A stretch of 64,000 bases of DNA from Mermis nigrescens (Eukaryota; Nematoda; Enoplea; Mermithida; Mermithidae). The position numbers were made by a program, and so were the translations under genes. This document shows, piece by piece, positions 42,394 through 54,599 of the stretch (the first letter of the stretch is position 1; each line of letters begins with the position of its first letter). The notes beneath the pieces are model-generated. The model was not told the origin of the DNA. It did not search any database and worked only from the letters and a program-made list of their open reading frames with translations. The stretch is taken from positions 8,929,783 through 8,993,782 of the forward strand of contig JAVLUZ010000157.1 of the NCBI GenBank assembly GCA_036768485.1. Direction: 5' to 3'.

Positions 42394-43131
42394 GCCAAAA
42401 CTGTGGAAAACACTTGACATCCGGCGCTAAGCGCCGAAAATATGAAGATTGTGTGACAACGACATGCGATTTTTCCATCTTTCCGTGCATTATCTTACCT
42501 CCCACATTTTTTTCGGCCAAGAAGCGGCCGGCCCCTCTCCCTAAATACGGCCCTGAGTATGATTGATTACGAAGCGAGTGGATATCAAAAACAAAAACAG
42601 AAAAATAAAAATATACAAAGATTTGTATAATACTGCAGCTCTTGTGGAGCAGGTGAAAATAGATCAGGTGGTGCAATAAAAGTTCGCACGTATTTATACA
42701 GGGCGCGAATGAAGATAAATCGAAGTATGATTTGCCCATCCACTGAACTTTTAGGCACCATGATTTTCGGACGAAAATTTTTGTTTTTTAAGCTTTTTAG
42801 TCAATTCTTAAGCAAAGATATCACCAAAAAATGCGAATTTGCGCGGTAAGATCGGAAATATTCCGAGTATTAACAGACGGGTAACGGGTTTACACCAAAA
42901 TTTGTCTCTCGCACCTTCTTTTCGCCTTCTTCGCTTTTTTGCACGTTTTGTAAAAAACTCTAATTTTCTAAACGAATTTTAATTATTTGTGACAAAACCT
43001 ATAGGCACCCTGAACTTACTCCAGAGCTTTCGCAAACAAATCAAAACTTAAAGCTGATACAAATAAGTTGATGTAGAGCACCAAAAATATTTTTTGACTT
43101 CTTTTAAGCTATTAAGCTCAATGCTGCTGGG

Positions 43132-43549
43132 CATAGGTGCACAAGGTCAGGGTCGGCAGGGGAGGAATCCCGAAAATTCAAAACAGTAAATTTAACATTC
43201 GCGATTTTTTGCCGTTTTAACGATCAAAATGGTCAAAATAGCCTATAAAACGTTTTTTCGTGGTAATATCGCATTTTAGAGGCATTTTTAGTCCATTTTG
43301 ACCACACTATATAACTTTTAACAATAAAAATGCACAAATTTATCAATTTCACGCGCTTTATTGACAAAAGTAATTAAAAGTACTTAATCTGGCGCGAAGC
43401 GCCGGAAGAATTTTGACATTTTTACTGCTTTTGACCTCGAAAATGATGCAAAAAAACATTCCTTCAGCTTCAAAATCGCCGGACAGTACCTGTCCGGCTG
43501 ACCCTTCGTGGGGTAAACCCCTCGCCCCTTTCCTTTCTGGGAAGGTATG
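43132..43549 (+). mobile_element. CATAGGTGCACAAGG MITE, TSD CTGCTGGG/CTGCCGGG
   Basis: 418 bp from CATAGGTGCACAAGGTCAGG to GGGAAGGTATG, flanks 7/8 identical (43124-43131, 43550-43557). It carries a GGCGCGAAGCGCC hairpin and the GGACAGTACCTGTCCGG palindrome. Confidence 0.83.
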
Positions 43550-44335
43550 CTGCCGGGGCTTCTAAACGAATGGAGAACATAGTAACTGCTACTGATTCCA
43601 GAGTAAACAATGAAGAGAATAATAATATTCTACGAGGCATAAAATGAAATCATCCAGCTAGCGTTCTAAATATCCTTAGCTTGTTTGATGAAGATTGCTC
43701 CTACTTTTTTGCAGACGGTCTCAATCTTTCACTAATTACTGCAAAATAATTCAAACCGTATAAAAATAGGCGAGGTACAGCAATAAGTGAAATCCTCCAT
43801 TGATCTCTAAGCATTCCTGAACGAATTCGGCCAGTCTAACGATATAACTATGCACACAGGGTGGTCATATTAAAATGGAGCAGGGGCGGCTACACCACAA
43901 AAATAGACGGAAAATTGCTTGTCTTAAGGCTCATCACTATCTTCGTCCGATCGACGTCGGACACACCGCATGTCGGACGTGTGGCGGGCAGAAGTCGCAT
44001 CCGACTCTGTCCGACACGCGTCCGACAGGATCCAACATGCGGTGCGTCCGATGTCGGATCGAACATCGGATCCGACTTTCATTCATACTTCATCCGACTA
44101 AAATCAATATTTTCAGCGCAACAAACATTGATGTTTTTATATTGTTTCTATGTCGAACAGCGTTTGTACCATAATTACTCATAACTGGGCGTTGGAGGTT
44201 GGGGGCATAAGTGGGCGGGCAGCAAGAAAATTCTGGGAGGTAAGATTTTTTGAAGGTCAAAAAATGGCCGTAAAAATGGTGGTTTGGCGAAAAACACAAT
44301 TACTCGACGTTTCTCATCGAGCACTATTCATCGGC

Positions 44336-46934
44336 CAGTGATCGGACCGAGGGTACTTTTGATTTCTCGGCTCGGCCGAGGCCGAGGCGCCTTAGAATCC
44401 TTGCCTCGGCCGAGGCAGAGGCCGAGGCCGAGGGTAATGCCGAGGGTCAAGCTTATATACCTCCTATACCCATAAATAGTGCTCTTAGAATATTTTGTAT
44501 GCACATGAGCTAGAGAATAATCGTAATATTGAACACTTTATCGAATGTCATTTTCAATAATAGTAGATTAAATGTGTGAAGGATTTATTGAATAAAGTCA
44601 GCAGAATGAAAGCATACTTAATTTAACAAGTTGCCGCTGAAGACTTGGAAAAGTTAATAAAAAATATGGTTGAACAAGCACTTAAAAACTTTTATTACTA
44701 AGTATACATAAATAAGAAAACAGTGTCAAAGAAATAAACGAACAAACGAAATAAGCTAAGTAAAGACAGAACTGTAGCCATTGTTGTGCTCGCTTTTGCA
44801 GTAATGCATGTTTAAAACACGCTTTTTTCAGTCATCCAATTCTTGTGTGGTAGGTAATATGACAGAAACTGCACTGCACTTTCCGATCATAGTTTCCCAA
44901 GGTCCAGAGTTGAGGGAAGGTGAAATCCCAAAATGGGGGACCAGTAAATTAAAAGTAGTGTCTTTGTATGAGCGAACAAATTCTTGTAGATATTTTTATA
45001 TAAATATATTTTTAAACATACACATTTTTACATACTGCCAGTGTGTGACCTGCAACCGGCATGCAGTCCTAAACAGTGTTTTTTGTGCAAGATATGTACC
45101 TTTTTACATGTACAAAAATGGTATCCAAAAGTCTTTAGAACATTTTGTACATGCAAATTTTTGTGTACTATTATAGTATGGTACAGTAGCGATTTAGTGT
45201 GGTAAAACAGGGTGTTTTCGACCCTTCGGTAGCGTATCTTAGCTAATTCCTGGGTTTCTGAATATTTGACATTTTTTTCCCATTCTAAATGCAAATTCTA
45301 CTATTTTAAAGATATATAGGACAGACAATTATTGATGCGCTGAAACTTTTCGGGAATTTTACACCTTTTACAGTTTTTTCTCTCCAAAAATCTTTGTGCA
45401 TGTACAAAGACAGTCCTGAAAAGTCTCTGTACATTATGGAAAATCTTTGCCGAATACAAAAAACCGTGGTCCTAAATGTGATAATTGGCCTGGATATAGT
45501 TCATAAGATTATTTGGCAGCGAAGAGCCGAAATTTTTATGAGCTTTGATGAAATTTACACATAAAACTTGACTGAGAAAGCTAAAAGCAACTGGTACTAC
45601 AAAATCAGAAATAGTACAGATATTGCAATATGCCAATTAGATCTTGTAATAAGCACTACTGTACTTAGAAATCCAACGCAACATCAGGATAAATTAGTCA
45701 ATTTTATCTTTGAACGGCTGAATGTGCTGAGTTATTAAATAGTACATTGTTTTGCATAAAATTTTTAAAAACAGTATAAATGGATACAAAAGATATTTAA
45801 ATCTGCATAAAGATGCCTAGATTACACAAAAATTGATTTTTGAGTGTTTAATGCCTCTGCTTCAATCTGAATACAGTAGTAGTTAGCGATATTTTGCGCG
45901 AAGCGCCGAAAATTTTTTGAAATTTCCTAAAAAATACTGAAAAACGATATAATTAATATCACTTTGTCCAAGAAAGTATTTTAAAATTGTATAAAAATGG
46001 CTCCCAAAAATGCACGAGCCGAAATTGGTTTTTGGCAAAACCTGCATTTATTGGCCATTTTTAGGTGTTTTTGCGATTTTCGGCCGAAAATTCCTAATCA
46101 TTTACGCCCTCTCCCATAAAAATGGCCGAAAACCATACGTGTAACAGGAAGGGCTTTGGGGAATTCCCCACCCACCCAGGGTTGGACGTCCTCCCCTAAC
46201 CTCTTCCTCCAACGTCAGAAAATTTTGACCCACCCTCCCAATTTTGGCGAAAATTTGCGCTTTGTGGCTAATTTAGGTGCTTTTGCCATTTTTGACATAG
46301 AATTAGAGTCGCTAATCCTCTACCCGAAATTTCTAGCTGTTACATGTATGCCGAGGAGCCCCTCCCGAAAATTTTGAGCTGTTACATGCATGTTTTATAG
46401 TGACAGTTTGTCTATTTACTCTTGCTTACATTCAAAAATACTGTATCACTTCGGAAAATTCTAATAGTTCAGCTGCACTTTTGCCATAGAGTAAAAATTA
46501 GGTTCAAAATATTCAAAAGGTTTTCACCACAAAAATCGTCTGACAGTGACTTGAGTCTTGTACCCTGAGAGGGGGTAATAAACCTCCTCACCCCTCCCTC
46601 CGGGAATGTGTGTTTCCGATCCATGTAGCAAGCATGAGAATTAAAACTTAGTCATCACATGAATAATAAATTGGCACTTTGCTGTATGTAACTTTGTGTA
46701 ACTGGGTACGCGACTGAAACCACAAGAAAAGTCTATAGGTAAAAAATAGCCTTTGTACTGCAGATGCATTCTAAATAGTTAATATTCAACGGACATATTA
46801 AACTTATTCAAATTTGATTTTAACCCTCGGCGCCTCGGCACTTTTTCAGCTTCGCCCTCGGCGCCGAGGCCGAGGCTCCAAAAAACGCCGAGGCTTGCCG
46901 AGGCCGAGGCCGGTATGCTCGGTCCGGATCACCG
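44336..46934. mobile_element. hAT-like element A with terminal GGCCGA arrays
   Basis: 2.6 kb. Left terminus CAGTGATCGGACCGAGG, right (minus strand) CGGTGATCCGGACCGAG. Flanking octamers TCATCGGC and CCATCGGC (44328-44335, 46935-46942) reconstruct the MITE target ATCCATCGGCATC. Subterminal GGCCGAGGCCGAGG arrays run in inverted orientation at both ends. No transposase frame. It carries a nested CAGTG MITE at 45074-45468. Confidence 0.88.
45074..45468 (-). mobile_element. CAGTG MITE inside hAT element A, TSD GTCCTAAA
   Basis: 395 bp bounded by perfect GTCCTAAA duplications (45066-45073, 45469-45476). It runs from CAGTGTTTTTTGTGCAAG to CGAATACAAAAAACCGTG. The same insertion is present at the matching site in element B (53788), so it predates the split of A and B. 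Confidence 0.85.
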
Positions 46935-47089
46935 CCATCGGCATCAAAAAATTGCGAAAAAAACGAAAAAATTTTCAAAAATCGGATTCTGGGGGTATTT
47001 TGATTGCCGGTTTCGGGTGGGGTACGGTTTGGTATTCGGGGGGTGCATACCCCCCCCCCGAATCCCCCACGCCCAGGTGTGGTTGGGGG

Positions 47090-47302
47090 TATGTAACCCC
47101 CCAGATACTAGAATACCCCCAGAAACTAAATACTCCCCAGAATTCAATTTTTAGAGATTATTTTGTTTTTTCCTCAATGTTTTGATGCGATAGGATAGTG
47201 CTCGATGAGAAACGTTAAAAGATGGTGTTTTTTCGCCATACAACCACTTTTAAGACCATTTTTTGAAGTTTAAAAGTTTTTTCACCCCTCCCCCTCCAGA
47301 AA
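47090..47302 (-). mobile_element. Partial inverted copy of the CATAGGTGGGCAGCAC MITE
   Basis: Read on the minus strand it shows the family order from CTGGAGGGGGAGGGG through CGATGAG-type and GATAGGATAGTGCTCG-type blocks to GGGGGTATTCTAGTATCTGG, but lacks both termini. With 46935-47081 it forms a large imperfect hairpin. Confidence 0.7.
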
Positions 47303-47376
47303 TAAAAATTAAATGCTGAAAGTATCGAAGTTCGTTTCATGCGCCAATTTATTTATACTTATTAATTTATTTAAAC

Positions 47377-47458
47377 CTATTTCCCACAAATATGGATGTT
47401 CTTTAACAGCTATGATTAATAACTCCACAGTTATGTCGTTAAAATCGCCATTAGCCAT
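47377..47458 (-). pseudogene. MADF-domain exon of a Harbinger-like element
   Basis: An ATG at 47458 opens MANGDFNDITVELLIIAVKE HPYLWEI, then a donor ATAG|GTTTAA. The pattern I-x-x-L-(I/L)-x-x-V-x-x-(H/Y)-P-x-L-W is the start of a MADF DNA-binding domain, an accessory protein of many PIF/Harbinger transposons. It lies inside an element bounded by TTA duplications, the Harbinger target. The remaining exons and the DDE transposase were not found, probably lost when other elements inserted. The short length limits certainty. Confidence 0.55.
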
Positions 47459-47999
47459 TTGCAATTGATTAAATTTTAAACCTGAAAAATACAATAAAAT
47501 GAATTGACTGCAACAATAAATAGTACAAAATAAACGAGACACGATATACCACAGCGCTTTTATACGACTAGTACAGAGCAATAAATTAATCAAAAATTTT
47601 AAGCTCGAAAATGAAATAGTACAAAATAAACAAGGCGTGCAATGCGCTACATGTCGCGCCAATCTTCCTACACGCTGTAGTTTAAATTTCATGTGTGTCG
47701 GACGGACGAAAGTTGAAACCAACTCAACTTGTCCGTTCCGACAAAAAAGTCGCATTGTGAAACAGATTATGACGTCATACGCAAAGAAAAGTCGGACGCG
47801 TGTCGCATGATGTCGGATAATGTCGGACTCATGTCGGTGCGTGTCGGAGCGGTTTTGTCAATTCTCGCATTCCGACACCAAATCGGACGGAGTCGGACGA
47901 AGTATGAATGCGCCTTTAGACGTAAGATCTTGGAATTTCCGGCGCTTCGCACCAGAGGTGAAGTATTTTTCATAATTTTGGCTCAAGGAAGACCGAAAA

Positions 48000-48390
48000 A
48001 CGATGCTTTTTATAGCTTTTTAGAAAAGGAAAATTTATTTCGAAAAGTTTGAATTTTATTAAAAACGCCGAAAAATGCAGTTTTTGCGAGCTGTTTTCAA
48101 GATATAGACCAATTTATTTTAAACAACAAAATTCGAGAAAAATCAAAAAGTTTGAACAAATTAAACAAAATATAGTCAAAACATGAGTATATATAATGGC
48201 GCGAAGCACCGAAAATTCGGCATTTTTGAGCAAATAGATAGCTGAAAACGCTTCAAAAGGCATATTTCCTACAAATTTATAAAAAATTTATGGAAAACTT
48301 CCAAAAAACGGCCAATTCTGGGGAAGGGGTGAAAAATTTTTGCGGGAGGTAAAATTTTTTCTGGGGGTGAACCCCTCCCCCAATCATGTA
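48000..48390 (+). repeat. ATGCACAGCATGG repeat copy
   Basis: It has AAATATAGTCAAAACATGAG, GGCGCGAAGCACC, and the G-run end GGGGGTGAACCCCTCCCCCA followed by ATCATGTATGG. Confidence 0.58.
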
Positions 48391-49529
48391 TGGTCCCCCT
48401 TCCTGGGCCAAATCCCGCTACATTGAAACTTTCTTTCTGTGCCTTCTTTCACGTTTTCTGCAAGTTTTGTAAAAAAATTCTAAATATATTCTAAACTGAT
48501 TTTTAAAAAATACTGAAGGACCCGTACTCTTTACTTTAAGCCCTTTTCATAGTCGTCATCGTCAAGCATCCTAGAGTGAGTTAGGCAATATCAGCACAGT
48601 ACCCAACTGGCACTGCGTAACCATAGATAAAAATTATCCAAGAATAAAGATAGCCCTGGTGCTTATTTGAAGGAAATTTTTAAAATTTTCCTTCCTAAAT
48701 CACTTTTGCAGCAAACATCACACAAAAATTCTTCTGCCATGTAAACCACGCTTACACTTAATTCCACATTGCGAAATTGAGGCTCACAACAAATGCGTCA
48801 GACGTGGAAAAAATAGTATTACCGACATGGAGACACTGTTTTCCTAGCGATTTGGTTCACAATGTGAAGCATGCCCAAATTTTTTTCCACATTTCAAATT
48901 TTTATTCACATCTTTGGGGGTCTAGAGAACATTCAATAATTGAGCGCTTATATTGAAAAAACCGATGTTTTTGCAGAAAGTTCATCCTACATAAAACGGC
49001 GAGACCCAAAACGACTTTTTGTGCATTTTTTTGTAAACTTAGTGTATATATATATACTGCAATGACTATAAGGATCAGTAATATGTTCTACCTCCTAAAA
49101 CTGCATTTTCAGACCGCGCCAAAAAATTTTTGAAATTTTACAAAGAAATTTTTACAATAAGATTGCTGCAATCGGTGTAGCACGGTTTAAACATTCATAT
49201 GAATTAGCAGAGCAAGTAATTAAATTAAATCAATACGGCGCGAAGCACCGGAAAATTTTCGAAATTTCACCTCTAAAACGCATTTTTGAGTTAGAAAAAT
49301 TGTCCAAACCCGTTCAAAAGATGAGAAATTTTCAATAATAGCAAAGTTCTAGAACAAGCTATCGATAAAAAGGTGCGATTCGCGCGGCGTAATCAAATCA
49401 ATCCGGCGCGTTAGAAATTTTAGCTTTCTAAAGGCATGTTTTCATTACGAAAATTATCCGAATCCGTTCATACGATGGAGATTTTCGATTAGAATGAAGT
49501 TCTAGAGCGATTTGGGCCCGGTTTCTCGA

Positions 49530-49875
49530 CTCCACCTTAATAAAGGCTAACCATTAGAAATTAATTTTTAATGGTCGGCCGGTTACTCGACTCCACCTCA
49601 ACGCCAACGACCATTAAGATTCCCTTAACGAAACATTAACGTTAATGTAAAACCTTAACTAATGGTTTTGTTAAGGTTCGTAAAATCGGGTTGCTCGACT
49701 TCACCATTAATTAATGGTCGAGCATTTGTTAAGGGAAGTTTAAGGGTACCATTGAAAAAACCATTAACAAAAACCTTAAATGGCTGCATCAAGGAGAATC
49801 TAATGGTAGCGTTAAGGTTAGCCCAATTGTTGCGTTAAGGGAAGTTTAATGGTTGTGTTAAGTTCACACGCATTT
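49530..49875. repeat. Foldback region of AACCATTA/TTAAGG words
   Basis: GGTTTCTCGACTCCACCTTA and GGTTACTCGACTCCACCTCA start two similar blocks. The rest is dense with TTAATGGT, ACCATTAA, TTAAGGTT and AACCTTAA in both orientations, so the stretch can fold on itself in many ways. No coding content. Confidence 0.65.
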
Positions 49876-50985
49876 CATGAGAATTTTAATGTTTTGGTTA
49901 AAATACATAGATATAAAACGTTCAGGACCATAGTCATTGAAAATTCGAATTTTCTTTTATTTTACTCTTTTAACGCTTGACTTTTGGTGTTGGTTCGAAT
50001 TCGGCTGATAATGGATTGCAGTGACAGTGATACACTTAATTAGGAAAATAAATGAAAACTCTCGTTAGTCTGGGTAAAAAATAATTGGTTGCTTGCGTGC
50101 GATGATATGGAATTTAAAAAAATAGAGAAATAAAAATAGGGAAATACAATTTTGATTTTAGCGCATTCTCGGCAACAGCTAAAGAAAATGAAGAAGCCAA
50201 CTGAAAAAACTCGTTCTCGAGTAAAATCAGGGTTGGCAAGGCTGGGTGTTTTTAATCTGGGTTTTTTTGTGTTTTTTGTTGGTTTTTTGGGTGCAAAAAT
50301 CATTGGGTTTTGGGTTTTTTATCCACAGGTTACCATTTTTCAAATAGACTGAAATAAATACTGTAGGTGATTCAAATTGTATTTCCAATCTCTTTTTGTT
50401 TGCTTTATGCTGTTCCTTCGACTAGTAAAGGCCAACTAAACTTAGTCTGGTCAACACAATGCCATGCTCGGAAATCTCAGCCCCTAGTTCACAATTGCCA
50501 TCCCATGCTGCAAAACAGGGCGCTTTTATTCGGCCACCTCAATAGCCCACACTTTTCTGAGTTCGACCAATTTTTCTATTTCCTAATATTTTTTGAGAGC
50601 CAGTGCAATTTTTTGATTAAGCTCTGGTAATGTCCGAGCATTGAAGAGGAAGATGAATACATATATGTGGCAACCGTAGTGAATGATCGATTTTGTTGTT
50701 GGATTTCAATATTAGCTGAATAAAGTTGTTGCTCTTTGTTTGTCTCGTGTCTTGCAGCTGTTGGAGTATTCCTAGCTACTTTATGTAGCTAGAGTTGTCA
50801 TTTCCATTTCCATTCACATGACTTAAGCAAGAAAAGTCCTTCGAGTTTCAAATCCGACCGACAATTCAAAAAATCACCCTGCATGTTATTCAGTGTTTCT
50901 CCCCGACCATACAGCTTTAAAGCATTTTTCTTTCAGTTTTTAAATGCTCCAAAGTTTAACCCTCGGATGGCTGTGTGTGACCAAT

Positions 50986-51885
50986 AGTGGGCTAAAGTTT
51001 CTAATATGGTTTTGTCTCCGATTTTCCTAAAATAATTTTTTCTGATAGATTCGAGGACGCTGAGTCCAGAAATGAAAAGCGTTAAGGGGGCTGACGAGTA
51101 TTTGTGGAGATAGAGCCCTTTCAAACTTGCAATAAAACGTGATTATTTCGATGTTTTAGGGCTCTATCTCCACAAATATTCGTCAGCTCCCTAAACGCTT
51201 TTGTTTCTGGACTCAGCGTTGTCGAATCTATCAGAAAAAATTATTTTTAGGAGAATCGGTGACAAAAAAATTTAAAAGAAAAAATTATGCAAAAAAATAT
51301 GCTAAACCCCATTTTTAACATTTCTACATTACAGTTCTGACGTTAAAAAGCGTAAAAACACTGTTTTCGGAAAATTGAGAAAAAACCATATTAGATAAAA
51401 TTTGGGTGATTAGATCCATGCGAGCTAAATTTTTGGCAAATAGATACTTGCCCACAACTCACCAGCTTGCTTATACGAACATCTTAGGCTTAGGCTTAGT
51501 AGTATACATTGGTGCCAGCTGATGGTCTAAGCCTGAGACAATTTTTGCCCCAATTGTGCCTTAGGCTTAGACCATCAGCTGACACCAATTTGATATGCAC
51601 GGCAAGTCTAAAATAATAACCGTGATGAATCGATTACACCCTGCTTCGGCTTTGTTAACGTCAGAACTGTAATGTAGAAATGTTAAAAATTGGGTTTAGC
51701 ATAATTTTTTTTCTTCTTTTGCATTATTTTTTTTCAAATTTTTTTTTGTCACCGATTCTCCTAAGAACAATTTTTTCTGATAGATTCGAGGACGCTGAGT
51801 CCAGAAAAACAAAGCGTTTAGGCAGTTGACGAATATTTGTGGAGATAGAGCCCTTAGAACATCGAAATAATCACGCTGGCCTAAT
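50986..51885. repeat. Nested foldback element (AGGCTTAGGCTTAG core)
   Basis: Three copies of TCTATCTCCACAAATATTCG ... GGACTCAGCGT ... TCTATCAGAAAAAATT occur: minus at about 50999-51125, plus at 51155-51262, minus at 51747-51862. The arms 51131-51346 and 51650-51882 enclose a core that is itself palindromic (CTTAGGCTTAG ... TTGGTGCCAGCTGATGGTCT on one side, AGACCATCAGCTGACACCAA on the other). Confidence 0.75.
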
Positions 51886-53787
51886 TCTAGAATAGATAGA
51901 AGTCACAGAATTTAAATTAATGGGGATTTATCGAAAGATTAGTAGTCGTAAGGAAGATATTCAAAAGAAATTATCGACGGAAAGCATTTAGAAGAGGAGA
52001 AATTAAGGAATGAAGTTGTACAGTGATAGAAGCACAAAGCATGGGAAGGCGACTGCCTTAAACGGCGTATTGATTGATCTAATGTATACCGATGCATACA
52101 TTTGTTTGTACGTAGGTACGCAATGTTTAGGGAAGGCGACTGCAAAAATCGTCGCAAGGATTGATCGAATTGTCTTATGTACATAGGTATGTGAGTAGGT
52201 ACATAGGTAATATGTTCATATAGCAAAGGCGACGGCGATAATGCTGACGATTGATGAATCTATTATGAATTAAAGAAGAACAGGTTAATTTGAACATACG
52301 TGCAACACAATGAACGTTTATGAAGGACCTAGGTACATATGTAACTATCCACAATGCATTTATTGGTTTCTATGTATAGCTTGAACGAATATTATGTACT
52401 TAAATGAATACACTGTGATCAGTCGATGTAAGTTTATATGACTATCATAAAAGAATGTAAGTTAGGCGCATTTACTGTTGCCTTAATAGAACACTCTGTT
52501 CATGATGCATTGGATAAATGTTGTGCTTAACATCACAGACAGGTGATCTGTGGAGCACATCTGAGTGACAATTCTTTATGTACTGTAGGGTTTAGATTAT
52601 CAATCTTTGCTCGCGTGAAGTCAACGAGGTTCTCTATGCAAATTTTTTATTATCATGAGTGATTTACTAGTAGGCGCTAGTTCGGTCGCGAGGATTATTT
52701 ATTAGGGATAGTTTCAGATTAGTAACCTTATGCTCACATGGAAGTCGATCGCTGTTTTTCTATGCAAATTTTTTAAAATCATATGAGTGATTTACGTTGT
52801 TCCGGACGCTGAGAATTGCTTATTCCGGTTGTTTACGCTCTACCGTGCTGCTGTGTAATACGCATTTTGTATATTGGATTGTGATCAAGATTGTTATGCT
52901 TTGTGCAGTTGCTGCGTTCTAAGAATGTACCTTAATCTTACAGAAATTAAATAGCTATCCGACGATTCGGCGAAACACTGACAATTGGTATGAGATTGTC
53001 AATTAGTTAGTATCGAAGGAGCCGGATTAAAAATCTTATAGGTGTGGCCAGTGATCGGACCAAGGGTACTTTGACCTCAGCTCGGCCGAGGCCGAGGCGA
53101 CTTGAAATCCCTTGCCTCGGCCGAGGCCGAGGCCGAGGCCGAGGGTAATGCCGAGGGTCAAGCTTATATTCTTATACCCATAAATAGTACTCTTAGAATA
53201 TTTTGTATGCACATGAGCTAGAGAATAATCGCAATATTAAACTTTTTTTCGAATGTCAAACAATTAGTTCTTTATTTTCAATAATAGTAGATTAAATGTG
53301 TGAAGGATTTATTGAATAAAGTCAGCAGCATGAAAGCATACTTAATTTAACAAGTTGCCGTTGATGAAGAGTTGGAAAAGTTAATAAAAAATATGGCTGA
53401 ACAAGCACTTAAAAACTTTTATTACTATAAATAAGAAAACAGTATCGAAGAAATAAACGAACAAACGAAATAAGCTAAGTAAAGACAGAACTGTAGCCAT
53501 TGTTGTGCTCGCTTTTGCAGTAATGCATGTTTAAACACGCTTTTTCGGTCATCCAATTCTGGTGTGGCAGGTAATATGACGGAAACTGCACTGTACTTTC
53601 CGATCATAGTTTCCCAAGGTCCAGAGTTGAGGGACGGGTGAAATCCCAAATGGGGGACCAGTAAATTAAGTAGTGTCTTTGTACGAGCGAACAAATTTTT
53701 GTAGATATTTTATATAAATATATTTTTAAAGATACACATTTTTACATACTGCCAGTGTGTGACCTGCAAGCGGCATGTAGTCCTAAA

Positions 53788-54187
53788 CAGTGTTTTTTTG
53801 TGCAAGATACCTTTTTACATATACAAAGATGGTATCCAAAAGTCTTAGAACATTTTGTGCATGCAAATTTTTGTGTACTATTATAGTATGGTACAGTAGC
53901 GATTTAGTGTGGTAAAACTGGGTTTTTCGACCTTTGGTTGTGTATCTTAGCTAATTCCTGGGTTTCTGAATATTTGACATTTTCCCATTCTAAATGCAAA
54001 TTCTACTATTTTAAAGATACATATATAGGACAGACAATTACTGATGCGCCCAAAATTTTCGGAAATTTCAGTTTTTGTCTCTCCAAAAATCTTTGTGCAT
54101 GTACAAAGATGGTCCTGAAAAGTCTCTGTACATTATGAAAAATTGTTGCCGAATATGAAAAATTGTTGCCGAATATAAAAAACAGTG
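53788..54187 (-). mobile_element. CAGTG MITE inside hAT element B (same insertion as in A)
   Basis: 400 bp with duplications GTCCTAAA and GCCCTAAA (53780-53787, 54188-54195). It is orthologous in position and orientation to 45074-45468. A small GAAAAATTGTTGCCGAATAT duplication near the right end is private to this copy. Confidence 0.83.
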
Positions 54188-54599
54188 GCCCTAAATGTGA
54201 TAATTCCGCTTGAATTTAGTTGATATTGTTAGTTCGGCGCGAAGCGCCGAAATTTTTATGAGCTTTTGATGAAATCTACACATAAAACTCGACTGAGAAA
54301 GCTAAAACAACTTGTACTACAAAATCAGAAATATTACAGATATTGTAATATGCCAAATAAATCTAGTAAGAAGCACTACTGTGCTTAGAAATCCAATGCA
54401 ACATCAGGATAAATTAGTCAATTTTATCTTTGAACGGCAAAAAAGTGCAAAGTTATTGAATAGTACTTATTTTGCATAAAATTTTTTAAAAACAGTATAA
54501 ATAGATACAAAAGATATGTAAATCTGCATAAAGATGCCCAGATTACACAAAAATTGATTTGGAGTATTTATTTCCCTGCTTCAATCTAAATACAGTATA

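Larger units (their letters stand above)
44206..47081 (+). mobile_element. CATAGGTGGGCAGCAC MITE split by hAT element A, TSD GTTGGGGG
   Basis: The left part is 44206-44335 and the right part 46935-47081. Perfect duplications GTTGGGGG (44198-44205, 47082-47089) stand 2.9 kb apart and prove that the halves belong together. A partial inverted copy of the same family follows at 47090-47302. Confidence 0.87.
43927..47915. mobile_element. Harbinger-like element with TGTCGGA arrays, TSD TTA
   Basis: Terminal repeats AGGCTCATCACTATCTTCG (left) and AGGCGCATTCATACTTCG (right, minus strand), both running into CGTCCGA. TTA flanks both ends (43924-43926, 47916-47918), the usual three-base PIF/Harbinger target. 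GTCGGA-type hexamers are repeated in the first and last 150-200 bp. It contains a MADF exon (47377-47458). Other elements inserted into it account for most of its length. Confidence 0.7.
47919..53040. other. Repeat-rich stretch without a gene
   Basis: Besides the listed repeats at 48000-48390, 49530-49875 and 50986-51885, 48400-49530 and 50000-50980 show isolated GGCGCGAAGCACC hairpins and short frames without family similarity. 51950-52260 has two imperfect copies of a GGAAGGCGACTGC ... ATTGATCGAAT unit. Confidence 0.5.

Noticed and set aside
43861..44184. Frames in the GTCGGA-rich start of the Harbinger-like element
   Set aside because: They arise from the hexamer array and cross the element border; no transposase motif is present.
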